A stretch of DNA of 64,000 nt from positions 2,322,151 to 2,386,150 of the forward strand of contig NZ_KB217478.1 of NCBI RefSeq assembly GCF_000331305.1, read 5' to 3'. This stretch comes from Calothrix sp. PCC 7103. GTDB lineage: Bacteria; Cyanobacteriota; Cyanobacteriia; Cyanobacteriales; Nostocaceae. The notes under the pieces were generated by a model. The model did not search any database and was not told where the DNA came from. It saw only the letters and a program-made list of their open reading frames with translations. A program made the position numbers and the translations under genes. Positions 20,549 through 28,619 of the stretch are shown piece by piece (the first letter of the stretch is position 1; each line of letters opens with the position of its first letter).

Positions 20549-21559
20549 ATGAAATTTAAACATATTAAAATTACACCTCAGCTATATTTCATCTTGATGA
20601 TGACATTTTTGATAATAGTTGGTTGTGGAATTAATCCCAAACAAAATTTTATTCCGGCTAGTAAATTTATACCTTATTCGCAAACAATAAATAATTTTCG
20701 TTTGGTTAAACATGCAATGGGAGAGACTTTTGTTCCTCTCAATGCCAAGCGTATAATTATTGTAGGAAATTTAGATAGTTCTCTAGCTTTAGGGATAAAA
20801 CCTGTGGGTGCAAGCACAGATAGAAATGGGCATTTTGATGTTTATTTAGGTAATCAAACTCAAGGAATTGAGAGTATTGGCATGTATGGACAGCCAAATT
20901 ATGAAAGTATCTTACGCCTAAAGCCTGACTTAATTCTCGGTTGTATTTGGGATAAAGAAAATTACCCAATGCTATCAAAAATTGCCCCTACAGTTATTGC
21001 GGATGGAGAAGGTCAATGGAAGGAATGGCTAACAACATTTGCTATTGCTGTAGGTAAGGAAAAAGAAGCTGAAAAGCTTCTCATTGACTATCAGCAACGT
21101 GTAAAAACTTTACAAAAACAGCTAGGAATTGGTACCGCAAAATCAGAAGATAATCGCCTTTCAAAGACAAAGATATCTGTAGTCAATATTTGGGAAAATG
21201 ATATTAGAATATACATGAAAAGTTCTTTTAATGGCACAATCATTAATGATGTAGGCTTGTCTCGCCCTGTAGACCAGGATCAAGACAAAATTAATGAAAA
21301 TATTAGTTTAGAACTAATTCCTAAAATGGAGGGTGATGCTATTTTCATGGTTATAGATCAAGATAACAAGCTCAGGTTAAAGCGATTAATTAATCATCCT
21401 CTGTGGTCACGTTTGAAGGCAGTCAAAGAAGGTAAAATTTACCAAGTAAGAAGCGATGTTTGGATTAGTTCATGGGGCATTATCGGAGCCAATCGAGTTT
21501 TAGATGACTTGTACAAATATTTGTTAGATAAAGATAATTACACTAATTATAACAAATGA
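20549..21559 (+). CDS. Iron-siderophore ABC transporter substrate-binding lipoprotein (FecB/FhuD-like)
   Basis: 336 residues. A short hydrophobic signal ends in a lipobox (LIIVGC, Cys ~26), so it is a lipid-anchored periplasmic protein. The body matches the helical-backbone class III binding proteins: AKRIIIVGNLDSSLALGIKPVGAS, YGQPNYESILRLKPDLILG, IAPTVIADGEGQWKEWLTTFA, and KAVKEGKIYQV. It would collect the ferric complex after the TonB receptor and deliver it to an inner-membrane permease, which is not encoded in this window. It overlaps the next gene by 4 nt (ATGA). Confidence 0.9.
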   Translation: MKFKHIKITPQLYFILMMTFLIIVGCGINPKQNFIPASKFIPYSQTINNFRLVKHAMGETFVPLNAKRIIIVGNLDSSLALGIKPVGASTDRNGHFDVYLGNQTQGIESIGMYGQPNYESILRLKPDLILGCIWDKENYPMLSKIAPTVIADGEGQWKEWLTTFAIAVGKEKEAEKLLIDYQQRVKTLQKQLGIGTAKSEDNRLSKTKISVVNIWENDIRIYMKSSFNGTIINDVGLSRPVDQDQDKINENISLELIPKMEGDAIFMVIDQDNKLRLKRLINHPLWSRLKAVKEGKIYQVRSDVWISSWGIIGANRVLDDLYKYLLDKDNYTNYNK

Positions 21560-22518
21560 AAATGAATACTAATAATTTCTTTTGTGGTGAAGAATCACGT
21601 CAATCAGGAGAAGACCCAATTGGAACTGGAGATAGTTACTATAAAAAATATATTTTTGTTGAATTTCCCACTCCGTGGAGTAAAAATGCATTTGATACTA
21701 AATGTCTTCCAGAGAACTTAAGACTTTTACAAGCCGAAATATGTGATCAAGACCTACCTATAAAATTGTTAATTATTTATAACAAAAAATTATGGAATCA
21801 AAATTATACTAAGGTTTTAATTTATCACCGAGAAGAAGGTCTAATAAATCGATATAACAAACAAGAGTGTCAACTTAAAAATATAGAAGAAGTTGTTCCG
21901 GTTATCAAGGAATATTTGCTTAACGGCAATCTTCCTCACCAAACTAGAACAAAAGTAGCTAGAGATATTTTCGTCTGTACTCACGGAAGCCATGATAAAT
22001 GTTGTGGTAAATACGGCTATCCTTTTTATCAACAAGCCTTAGCTACCCTAGTTAATTTATCTTTCAATGATGTTCAGATTTGGCAAACTAGCCATTTTGG
22101 GGGTCATCGCTTTGCACCCACTGTTATGGACTTTCCACAGGGTAGGTATTATGCTAGACTTAACCAAGCGTTATTAACTTCAATTTTAACACGCACAGGT
22201 GAAGTTGATTGTTTTAAAAGTATTTATCGTGGTTGGTCAATTTTACCAGAACCAGTCCAAATTTTGGAGCGAGAAATGATTCTTCAGCATGGTTGGGATT
22301 GGTTTGATTACAAAGTCATAGGTAGAGTAATAGAAGAAGATGAGAATGGTAGCTTCTATCATGTTGAAATCAAATTTGAAAAACCTGATGATTCTTTAGG
22401 TGTCGTATATGGTAATGTTGTTGAAGACAAAAGTAAAGAAATTTATCTCATTGGCGATTGTGATGGTAAAGAAACTTGGAAAACGCCTCAATTTTATGTC
22501 AAAATTGCAACAATTTAA
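21556..22518 (+). CDS. Sucrase/ferredoxin-like family protein (thioredoxin-fold, Cys-rich)
   Basis: 320 residues, translationally coupled (ATGA) to the binding protein. Recognisable features are the N-terminal ESRQSGEDPIGTG, the Cys cluster CTHGSHDKCCGKYG near residue 140, and HFGGHRFAPTVMDFPQGRYY, which together define the sucrase/ferredoxin-like family. Members are thought to bind a [2Fe-2S] cluster. In the middle of a siderophore operon, a cytoplasmic role in reductive release of iron from the imported complex is an attractive inference, but no enzyme activity can be read from the sequence. No transmembrane segment or signal peptide. Confidence 0.8.
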   Translation: MKMNTNNFFCGEESRQSGEDPIGTGDSYYKKYIFVEFPTPWSKNAFDTKCLPENLRLLQAEICDQDLPIKLLIIYNKKLWNQNYTKVLIYHREEGLINRYNKQECQLKNIEEVVPVIKEYLLNGNLPHQTRTKVARDIFVCTHGSHDKCCGKYGYPFYQQALATLVNLSFNDVQIWQTSHFGGHRFAPTVMDFPQGRYYARLNQALLTSILTRTGEVDCFKSIYRGWSILPEPVQILEREMILQHGWDWFDYKVIGRVIEEDENGSFYHVEIKFEKPDDSLGVVYGNVVEDKSKEIYLIGDCDGKETWKTPQFYVKIATI

Positions 22519-22530
22519 ACAGGAATTTTA

Positions 22531-23847
22531 ATGGCACAATTACCAAACCTCACCAATAGAAGTAGTTTCTTGATTCTTTGGACAGGACAACTCGTGTCTA
22601 GCATCGGTAGCAGCATGAGCGGCTTTGCGATTGGAATCTGGGCATGGGAAATTACAGGTAAGGCTACAACCCTTACCCTAATGGGTTTCTTTAGCACATT
22701 GTCAAGTATTGTGATCGCTCCTGTCAGTGGGGCAATTGTAGATCGTTTTAATCGGAAATTAGTTTTGATGGTAGGTGATACGGTTGCGGTACTAGCAACA
22801 ATAATCATTACTTTGCTGTATCTGACCAATCATTTGCAAATTTGGCATCTTTACCTAACTAGCGCTGTTGTCAGCACTTTCAACCAGCTTCAGTCTTTAG
22901 CATACTCAGCATCAGTGTCGCTATTAGTTCCCAAACAACTCTATACCCGTGTCAGTAGTCTAGAGTTTTTGTCAAGTTATGGCAGCAATATTATTGCACC
23001 CGTTTTAGCAGGGTATCTTTACAAAGTAATTGGTTTATTAGGAATTTGGCTGATTGATATATCTACTTTTGCGATCGCTATTAGTAGTTTATTATTTATA
23101 TGCATCCCAAAACCACCACAAACCGACCAGAATGAAAATCCAGCCATTTGGCAAGGTCTAGGATATGGTCTACGCTACATTCTAGCACGCAAAAGCTTAT
23201 TGGCTCTGTTGGGAGTAACATTCTTTTTCTGGTTTGCACATGATGTTGGGGATTCCCTATACTCACCAATGATTTTGTCACAGACAGAAAATAATACTTT
23301 AGTGTTAGGCACTTTAGCTTCTGCAGCAGGTTTTGGTGGTGTAACTGGAGCGATAATTGTTAGTACTTGGGGTGGTTTTAGACAGAGAATCAAAGGCGTC
23401 TTATTTGGGATGATTGGTGCAGGCTTAAGTAAAATTGTTTTTGGTCTAGGCCGAACACCTTGGGTTTGGATTCCCGCTCAATTTTGTTCTTCTTTCAATT
23501 TTCCCTTGAATGGCAGTTCGGATACGGCCATTTGGTTAGCAAAAGTTGCTCCAAATGTTCAAGGACGTGTTTTTGCAGCGCATTCATTAGCTTTGCAAAT
23601 TGCTTCAGCATTTGCTTACTTGATATCTGGACCTTTAGCAGATAATATTTTTGTGCCTGCTTTTCAATCAGAAGGTATTCTTACTGTTTTTTTTGCACAA
23701 TTTGGGACTGGCACAGGTGCAGGGATAGCATTCTTGTATGTGATTTGTGCAGTGTGTATGTTAATAGTTGGTTTGATCGGATTTTCTATGCGCTCTCTGC
23801 GGAATTTAGAAAGGAATACACCTGATCATGATGAAATTACGGTTTAG
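22531..23847 (+). CDS. MFS exporter (MFS_3/EntS-like)
   Basis: 438 residues with about 12 hydrophobic segments. It starts RSSFLILWTGQLVSSIGSSM and has the MFS loop motif SGAIVDRFNRKLVLMVGD between helices 2 and 3. This subfamily includes the enterobactin exporter EntS. It lies 12 nt after the sucrase/ferredoxin-like gene in the uptake operon, and its best role is secretion of the lipopeptide siderophore made by the divergent operon. It is related in general type to the other MFS gene at 34497 (both start with W-GQ-VS...G), which serves the second cluster. Confidence 0.85.
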   Translation: MAQLPNLTNRSSFLILWTGQLVSSIGSSMSGFAIGIWAWEITGKATTLTLMGFFSTLSSIVIAPVSGAIVDRFNRKLVLMVGDTVAVLATIIITLLYLTNHLQIWHLYLTSAVVSTFNQLQSLAYSASVSLLVPKQLYTRVSSLEFLSSYGSNIIAPVLAGYLYKVIGLLGIWLIDISTFAIAISSLLFICIPKPPQTDQNENPAIWQGLGYGLRYILARKSLLALLGVTFFFWFAHDVGDSLYSPMILSQTENNTLVLGTLASAAGFGGVTGAIIVSTWGGFRQRIKGVLFGMIGAGLSKIVFGLGRTPWVWIPAQFCSSFNFPLNGSSDTAIWLAKVAPNVQGRVFAAHSLALQIASAFAYLISGPLADNIFVPAFQSEGILTVFFAQFGTGTGAGIAFLYVICAVCMLIVGLIGFSMRSLRNLERNTPDHDEITV

Positions 23848-24163
23848 CAATTGAGTAAGATGTAACTAGACCCGACAACTTTTAGGTTTGCTTGAAATTT
23901 ATAATCATACTTCATGCTTGAACAAGCAGCGCTTCCAATTCAGCTAACAACGACTTTCTTAAAAATCAAGCGTGCCCATCAGTATGAGCTACCTGGTATC
24001 TATTTGGAACATTACGTCCCCACCAAATTCTCTGCTCCGAGGATGTGTTTTTTGTGAGACCTTCCCTATGAACTTCGCGCACTAAGTGCTATTCGACATC
24101 TAAGATTTAGAATCAGAAAAGAACTATTTCTTTGTGATTGATTAGATTTGAAATATAATAACC
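23848..24163. other. Intergenic stretch, nothing recognised
   Basis: 316 bp between the MFS gene and the thioesterase gene. I see no open frame of interest, no clear terminator and no repeat shared with other parts of the window. The break probably separates the uptake operon from the TEII-PPTase block. Confidence 0.4.
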
Positions 24164-24919
24164 ATGCCAACTTTGAACTCCTGGGTAACCTGTCCCAAAC
24201 CAAATCCTCAAGCTTCAATACGTTTGTTCTGCTTTCCCTATGCGGGCGGTAGTTCGTTAATTTTTCGCACTTGGTCAGAATTGTTGGCGCCTTTTATTGA
24301 AGTTTGTGCTATTGAGCTTCCCGGACGGGGAATCCAAATGAAACAGGCGCCATTTAATCGACTTGAGCCTCTTGTCAAGGCTATTGCTCCCGCTTTACTC
24401 TCTTACTTAGACAAACCATTTGCCTTTTTTGGTCATAGTATGGGTGGACTGGTTAGTTTTGAACTTGCCCGCCTACTCCGTAACGAGTATCGCATTAATC
24501 CAGCCCATCTTTTTATATCCGGTCGGCGGGCGCCTCAAATACCTGATACAAAACCACCTATTCATGATTTACCAGAACAAGCTTTTAAAGAGGAACTACA
24601 ACGTCTCAACGGAACACCTTCTTCTGTACTAGATAATCCCGAACTTATGCAATTACTCCTTCCCATGCTGCGAGCAGATTTTGCTGTTAATGAAACATAT
24701 ATTTACTTTCATGAACAACCACTCGATTGTCCAATCACCGTTTTTGGTGGCTTACAAGACACAGAAGTTAGTCACGATAACCTTTTAGCATGGCTTGAGC
24801 ATACAAAGGCTTCTTTCTCAGTACAAATGTTTCATGGCGACCACTTCTTCATAAACTCAGCCCAACCACTTTTACTTAAAACCTTAGCAGAATCACTAAA
24901 GGCGCCGACTTGTAAATAG
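24164..24919 (+). CDS. Type II thioesterase (external TE of NRPS/PKS)
   Basis: 251 residues, alpha/beta hydrolase. It starts with FCFPYAGGSSLIFRTW and has the nucleophile motif GHSMGG (Ser ~88). The catalytic-His motif is GDHFFI near residue 226. Length and motifs match editing thioesterases that clear misprimed carrier domains. It is the only intact copy among five related loci in the window; the other four are fragments. A 20-nt gap leads into a PPTase start that is soon truncated, so the original TEII-PPTase operon has been disrupted. It could serve both NRPS clusters. Confidence 0.92.
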   Translation: MPTLNSWVTCPKPNPQASIRLFCFPYAGGSSLIFRTWSELLAPFIEVCAIELPGRGIQMKQAPFNRLEPLVKAIAPALLSYLDKPFAFFGHSMGGLVSFELARLLRNEYRINPAHLFISGRRAPQIPDTKPPIHDLPEQAFKEELQRLNGTPSSVLDNPELMQLLLPMLRADFAVNETYIYFHEQPLDCPITVFGGLQDTEVSHDNLLAWLEHTKASFSVQMFHGDHFFINSAQPLLLKTLAESLKAPTCK

Positions 24920-24939
24920 TTATTAATAAAACTTAACTG

Positions 24940-25143
24940 ATGAGCAAAGCAGTTGATTCTTGGTTATCACCACCACTTAACTTAAAATTATCAAGTCAGG
25001 AAGTTCATATTTGGCGTGTTTATATTGATACAGATGATTTTATTGTCAAAAAGTTACAGCCACTTTTGAGTACTTCTCCGACTTCTCCAAATGTTGTAAT
25101 AACTTCCTCATGCAGCAGGCGCCAACACCGAGGTTTTTTGTAA
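24940..25143 (+). pseudogene. Truncated 5' copy of the Sfp-type PPTase gene
   Basis: From the ATG to about 25074 the sequence is nearly identical to the first ~45 codons of the intact PPTase gene at 26817 (same start, same SSQEVHIWRVYIDTDD stretch). It then diverges abruptly after LLST into unrelated sequence and stops at 25143. All catalytic motifs are missing. Same spacing to TEII as the intact pair, so this is the left half of a duplicated TEII-PPTase unit. Confidence 0.9.
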
Positions 25144-25448
25144 TGTCTTCAACTCTTCTTGTTGCTTGATGCTACCTCTAAAATTATTCTATAGTACATA
25201 TAGATTCATCACTGTTAAAATGTATTTATGCATGTAGGAGGATAAAAAAATACCATTAGAGTGGTCTGACTTGGAAATCCATCAAAAGATAAAAATTTTT
25301 TAAGTATTTATAGTAGCTTTTATTTGGCAGTATATATATTGGCTTTTATTGCTTTCACGTCTAATTTTCTGATTATTGATTACTTACGTTTAACTTTGCG
25401 TACTTTAGAGTTTGATAGCGGTACGGCTCAACTAGATATTTTTTGTCG
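25075..25448. other. Junction DNA between duplicated TEII/PPTase segments
   Basis: About 370 bp with no gene of its own. It links the broken PPTase copy to the TEII fragment. It contains one GGCGCC (about 25120) and several A/T-rich blocks; no inverted repeats or transposase remnant were recognised. The open frame starting at 25324 that reads into the TEII fragment looks fortuitous upstream of 25449. Confidence 0.4.
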
Positions 25449-25839
25449 GGCGCCTACTATTCCTGATACAAAACCACCTATTCATGATTTACCAGAGCAA
25501 GCTTTTAAAGAGGAATTACAACGTCTCAATGGAACACCTGCTTCTGTACTGGATAATCCCGAACTAATGCAGTTGCTCCTTCCCATGCTGCGAGCTGATT
25601 TTGCTGTTTTAGAAACATATGTTTACAAATTTGAACAGCCACTGGATTGCCCAATCACCGTTTTCGGTGGCTTACAAGACACAGAAGTTAGTCATGATAA
25701 CCTTTTAGCATGGCTTGAGCATACAAAGGCTTCTTTCTCAGTACAAATGTTTAATGGCGACCACTTCTTCATAAACTCAGCCCAACCACTTTTACTTAAA
25801 ACCTTAGCTGAATCCATTCTGGCGCCGACTTGTAAATAG
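25449..25839 (+). pseudogene. TEII fragment, C-terminal half (copy 2)
   Basis: Near-identical to residues ~125-251 of the intact thioesterase (PDTKPPIHDLPEQAFK... through NGDHFFI and APTCK-stop), but it lacks the N-terminal half and the nucleophile Ser. Strong identity begins at a GGCGCC hexamer. The catalytic-His region is intact, showing that the duplication is fairly recent. No PPTase sequence follows. Confidence 0.9.
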
Positions 25840-25987
25840 CTCTTAATTATGGATTGTGCAATAGGCTCCGATAGCATTTATAGAGTGTAAAGCTCGTTCA
25901 TTACATTGTGCTGTCGAAGGTTTGCTGATTTCTCAATGCGTAAGTCCTAATAGAATAATTTTTATTTTTGCTGGCGAAGGTAGATTA

Positions 25988-26026
25988 TGGCAGTAAATGG
26001 TATAATTATTGTAATGTTTACTGCCA
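25988..26026 (+). promoter_or_regulatory. Palindromic operator over the toxin-antitoxin promoter
   Basis: TGGCAGTAAA and TTTACTGCCA are 10-bp perfect inverted repeats separated by 19 bp. The spacer contains a perfect -10 hexamer TATAAT (26001-26006). The right arm ends just before the AAAGGAG ribosome-binding site of the antitoxin gene. This is the expected layout for autorepression by the ribbon-helix-helix antitoxin. Confidence 0.6.
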
Positions 26027-26040
26027 AAGGAGTGGAAACT

Positions 26041-26298
26041 ATGCCCCGTCTAGATTTGGGTAATCCATATGATTACTATGTTCAAACATTGATTGATACA
26101 GGGCTTTACAGCACCTACACGGAAGTTGTAAAGGATGCGTTGCGTCAACATATGAATACTCACGCCGAAAGCAAGCGTATCGCCTTATTCCACGCCACCA
26201 TTGCCGAAGGCGAAGAGGATATACAGGCAGGACGTGTTGAGCTTTACAATCCAGAATTAATTGACCGCTTGACACAAGAAGTGCTGGCAGATGAATAA
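26041..26298 (+). CDS. ParD-like type II antitoxin
   Basis: 85 residues from ATG 26041, preceded by AAAGGAG at a good distance; the longer frame from 25987 would run through the operator. The N-terminal MPRLDLGNPYDYYVQTLI... and the helix TEVVKDALRQHM are typical of ParD/CopG-type ribbon-helix-helix antitoxins, followed by an acidic toxin-binding tail (AEGEEDIQ). Overlaps the toxin gene by 8 nt. Confidence 0.85.
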   Translation: MPRLDLGNPYDYYVQTLIDTGLYSTYTEVVKDALRQHMNTHAESKRIALFHATIAEGEEDIQAGRVELYNPELIDRLTQEVLADE

Positions 26299-26602
26299 GG
26301 AAAATTTCTACACCCTCTATATCTCTAAGCGGGCAAAGAGCGATTATAAGAAAATTCAGCGTTACACACGGGATTTTTATGGTAAAGAGCAAGTGTTGAA
26401 ATATTCCGCCCTAATCAAGGGTTGTTTTGCGAAAATAACTGAAAATCCTATGCTTGGGCATACTAGACCCGATATACCGCAAACGTATAAAGCATATAAT
26501 GCAGGCAAACATATAATTGTCTACCGTATAGAAGAACAGATAGTTTACGTGGTGACAATCCTGCACGGCAGTATGGATTTTTCAGACCAATTTGACGAAT
26601 AA
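26291..26602 (+). CDS. ParE/RelE-family toxin
   Basis: 103 residues: YISKRAKSDYKKIQRYTRDFYG near the N-terminus, GHTRPDI in the middle and IIVYRIEEQIVYVVTILHG near the C-terminus are the conserved blocks of the ParE/RelE fold. ParE toxins inhibit gyrase, RelE toxins cleave mRNA; the sequence resembles ParE more. The pair sits precisely between a TEII remnant and the TEII-PPTase remnant, so it was inserted into, or moved with, the duplicated thioesterase region. Confidence 0.85.
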   Translation: MNKENFYTLYISKRAKSDYKKIQRYTRDFYGKEQVLKYSALIKGCFAKITENPMLGHTRPDIPQTYKAYNAGKHIIVYRIEEQIVYVVTILHGSMDFSDQFDE

Positions 26603-26658
26603 CAAGAAATTTATGAAGAAATAGAACTCGTCCGGAATATGATTTGGGTACAAAAAAA

Positions 26659-26796
26659 ATTTTAGCATGGCTTGAGCATACAAACGCTTCTTTCTCAATA
26701 CTTCGGTTTCATGGCGACCACTTTTTCATACATTCAGCCCAAGAACTTTTACTTAAAACCTTAGCTGAATCAATTCTGGCGCCGACTTGTAAATAG
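26659..26796 (+). pseudogene. TEII fragment, last 45 codons (copy 3)
   Basis: Encodes the thioesterase C-terminus only (LAWLEHTNASFS, HGDHFFIHS, APTCK-stop), ending 20 nt before the intact PPTase start, exactly the spacing seen after the intact TEII. This is the natural right end of the ancestral TEII-PPTase operon whose left part has been lost or replaced by the toxin-antitoxin module. Confidence 0.9.
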
Positions 26797-26816
26797 TTAT
26801 CAATTTTAGTTAACTG

Positions 26817-27581
26817 ATGAGCAAAGCAATTGATTCTTGGTTGTCACCACCACTTAACTTAAAATTATCAAGTCAGGAAGTTCATATTTGGCGTGTTTAT
26901 ATTGATACAGATGATTCCATTCTCAAAAAGTTACAGCCACTTTTAAGTACTGATGAACGCTCAAAAGCTGCACGTTTTCGCTTTGAAAAGGATAGTGCAA
27001 AATATATTGTCACGCGCGGAACACTTAGGACAATTCTCGGTCGTTACCTTTCACAAAAACCAGAAGATTTAAAATTTTCATACAATCAGTATGGTAAGCC
27101 AGCGTTGCACTCAAGTGATACAAATCAATCAATTAGTTTTAATGTATCTCATTCACACGAACTTGCCTTAATAGCGGTGACTCAAAATCGGAATATTGGT
27201 GTGGATATTGAGTATGTTCGCACCAATGTAAACTATGAAGAAATTGCTGAAAGATTTTTTTCACCAGCAGAAAAGGCAGTTTGGCGTGTACTACCTACTT
27301 CTGTAAAACAAGAGGCATTTTTTAATTGCTGGACGCGCAAAGAAGCTTATATAAAAGCAAAAGGGATGGGTCTTTCGATTCCTTTAAACGAGTTTGATGT
27401 TTCCTTTAAACCCCGAGAGCCAGCAGCTTTACTAAATACTACCTGGGATGAGCAAGAAGCCAGCCGTTGGTCACTCAAAGAAATCACTCTTGCTCCTGAA
27501 TATATAGCAGCTTTAGCAGTAGAAGCAAGTAATTACCAGCTTAAATTTTGGCAGCTTAATAGTTTATGCCATAAGCTTTGA
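26817..27581 (+). CDS. Sfp-type 4'-phosphopantetheinyl transferase
   Basis: 254 residues. Transfers phosphopantetheine from CoA to the Ser of PCP/ACP domains, activating the NRPS/PKS enzymes in the window. Motifs: FNVSHSHELALIAVT, NIGVDIEYV (Mg-binding Asp/Glu), and CWTRKEAYIKAKGMGLS (W-x-x-KEA-x-x-K). Length and motif order are normal, so this is the functional copy; a 5' duplicate lies at 24940. It lies just after the TEII remnant. Heterocystous cyanobacteria also use a PPTase of this class (HetI) for heterocyst glycolipids, but the context here favours a cluster-dedicated enzyme. Confidence 0.93.
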   Translation: MSKAIDSWLSPPLNLKLSSQEVHIWRVYIDTDDSILKKLQPLLSTDERSKAARFRFEKDSAKYIVTRGTLRTILGRYLSQKPEDLKFSYNQYGKPALHSSDTNQSISFNVSHSHELALIAVTQNRNIGVDIEYVRTNVNYEEIAERFFSPAEKAVWRVLPTSVKQEAFFNCWTRKEAYIKAKGMGLSIPLNEFDVSFKPREPAALLNTTWDEQEASRWSLKEITLAPEYIAALAVEASNYQLKFWQLNSLCHKL

Positions 27582-27611
27582 GAGTCAAGATTTTTACCTT
27601 ATTATACTCAA

Positions 27612-27735
27612 AACGGGTAAGAAATGTCATTCTGAGCGTAGCGTAATGCGGAGCATTTGCCGCAGGCTAGAATCTCCAAGATGCTTCACTCCGCTGCGCT
27701 CCGCTCAGCATGACAAAGTTTAGTTTTTACCCGTT
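27612..27735. repeat. Palindromic repeat, MITE-like
   Basis: A 124-bp imperfect palindrome. Outer arms AACGGGTAA/TTACCCGTT are perfect; inner arms TGTCATTCTGAGCG and CGCTCAGCATGACA pair at 13 of 14 positions. The GTCATTCTGAGC core is a familiar dispersed repeat in filamentous cyanobacteria. It follows the PPTase gene, where it could fold in the transcript and act as a 3' end. No coding capacity. Confidence 0.6.
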
Positions 27736-27892
27736 CGCAGTATAGACACTCAAGGGTGCAGAGAGTAGAATCCTAAATGGGAGCAGAAACCCAAAGTTAG
27801 GCGCCGAAAATGAGCAAAGTTGCTAGAAACAAAAACTTGACTGCGTAAAGACAAACAATTATGCTGTGTACAACTGTGCATACTATGATCGT

Positions 27893-28165
27893 ATGGAGTA
27901 CGAATGGGATAGTAATAAAGCTCAATCCAATATCCAAAAACATGGAATAGACTTTGCCGACGCAGTTTCTGTATTTTCGGATGATTTTGCTACCACTGTA
28001 GTTGATGAGCATCCCGATGAGCAGCGGTTTGTGACGGTAGGAATGGATGCTTTGGGTAGAATTATAGTTGTTGTTTATACGTGGCGGGGTGACAATTGTA
28101 TTCGGTTAATATCTGCTCGGAAAGCAACTAGAAGAGAGCGTTTGCAGTATGAATTAGAGGAATAA
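27893..28165 (+). CDS. brnT: BrnT-like toxin of a type II TA module
   Basis: 90 residues from ATG 27893 (the frame also opens at a GTG at 27866). MEYEWDSNKAQSNIQKHGIDF, VSVFSDDF, and ISARKATRRERLQYE are the diagnostic BrnT blocks: the WD-x-x-KA-x-x-N-x-x-KHG helix and the final RxxSARxATxxER segment. BrnT is an RNase related to RelE folds. It is followed after 3 nt by its antitoxin, in the usual toxin-first order of brnTA. Confidence 0.9.
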   Translation: MEYEWDSNKAQSNIQKHGIDFADAVSVFSDDFATTVVDEHPDEQRFVTVGMDALGRIIVVVYTWRGDNCIRLISARKATRRERLQYELEE

Positions 28166-28168
28166 ATC

Positions 28169-28438
28169 ATGGATATTGAGTATGATTTTAGTCAAGGAAA
28201 GCGTGGAGCTATTGAACCAACTCCCGAAGGTAAAACGAGGATTACAATTCGGTTAGATGATGATATTTTGACGTGGTTCCGCGAACAAGTCCATCTGGCA
28301 GGTGGTGGAAATTACCAAACTTTGATAAATAATGCATTGCGTGAATATGTACAACAGCGTCGGGAACCTTTAGAAGAAATTTTACGGCGAGTTGTGCGCG
28401 AAGAATTGAGTCAGATAAATATACGGGTGTCGGAGTAG
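28169..28438 (+). CDS. brnA: BrnA-like antitoxin
   Basis: 89 residues with a ribbon-helix-helix: TRITIRLDDDILTWFREQ, then GGGNYQTLINNALREYV, both hallmarks of BrnA. An acidic/basic C-terminal helix (PLEEILRRVVREELSQI) follows. It neutralises BrnT and represses the operon. It lies directly before another TEII fragment. Confidence 0.88.
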   Translation: MDIEYDFSQGKRGAIEPTPEGKTRITIRLDDDILTWFREQVHLAGGGNYQTLINNALREYVQQRREPLEEILRRVVREELSQINIRVSE

Positions 28439-28488
28439 GTTTTAATATCAAGGGTGGGCAATGATGCCATTGGCGTCAAGTTAAGGCT

Positions 28489-28600
28489 GGCGCCTTTTGT
28501 TGAAGTTTGCGCTATTGAGCTTCCCGGACGCGGAATCCAGATGAAACTGGCGCCATTTAATCGACTTGAGCGTCTTGTCACTTGCTTTGCTCCCGCTCTT
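28489..28600 (+). pseudogene. TEII fragment, N-terminal part (copy 4)
   Basis: 112 bp strongly matching codons ~41-80 of the intact thioesterase (EVCAIELPGRGIQMK, APFNRLE). The match starts at a GGCGCC hexamer, like copy 2. No start region, no nucleophile. It lies just before the start of the duplicated-domain gene at 28620. Confidence 0.88.
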
Positions 28601-28619
28601 ATTAATCCCTACGGGATTG

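Noticed and set aside
25324-25448. N-terminal extension of the TEII fragment as a real short thioesterase
   Set aside because: The extension has no GHSMG nucleophile motif and no ribosome-binding site; only the part from 25449 is clearly homologous.
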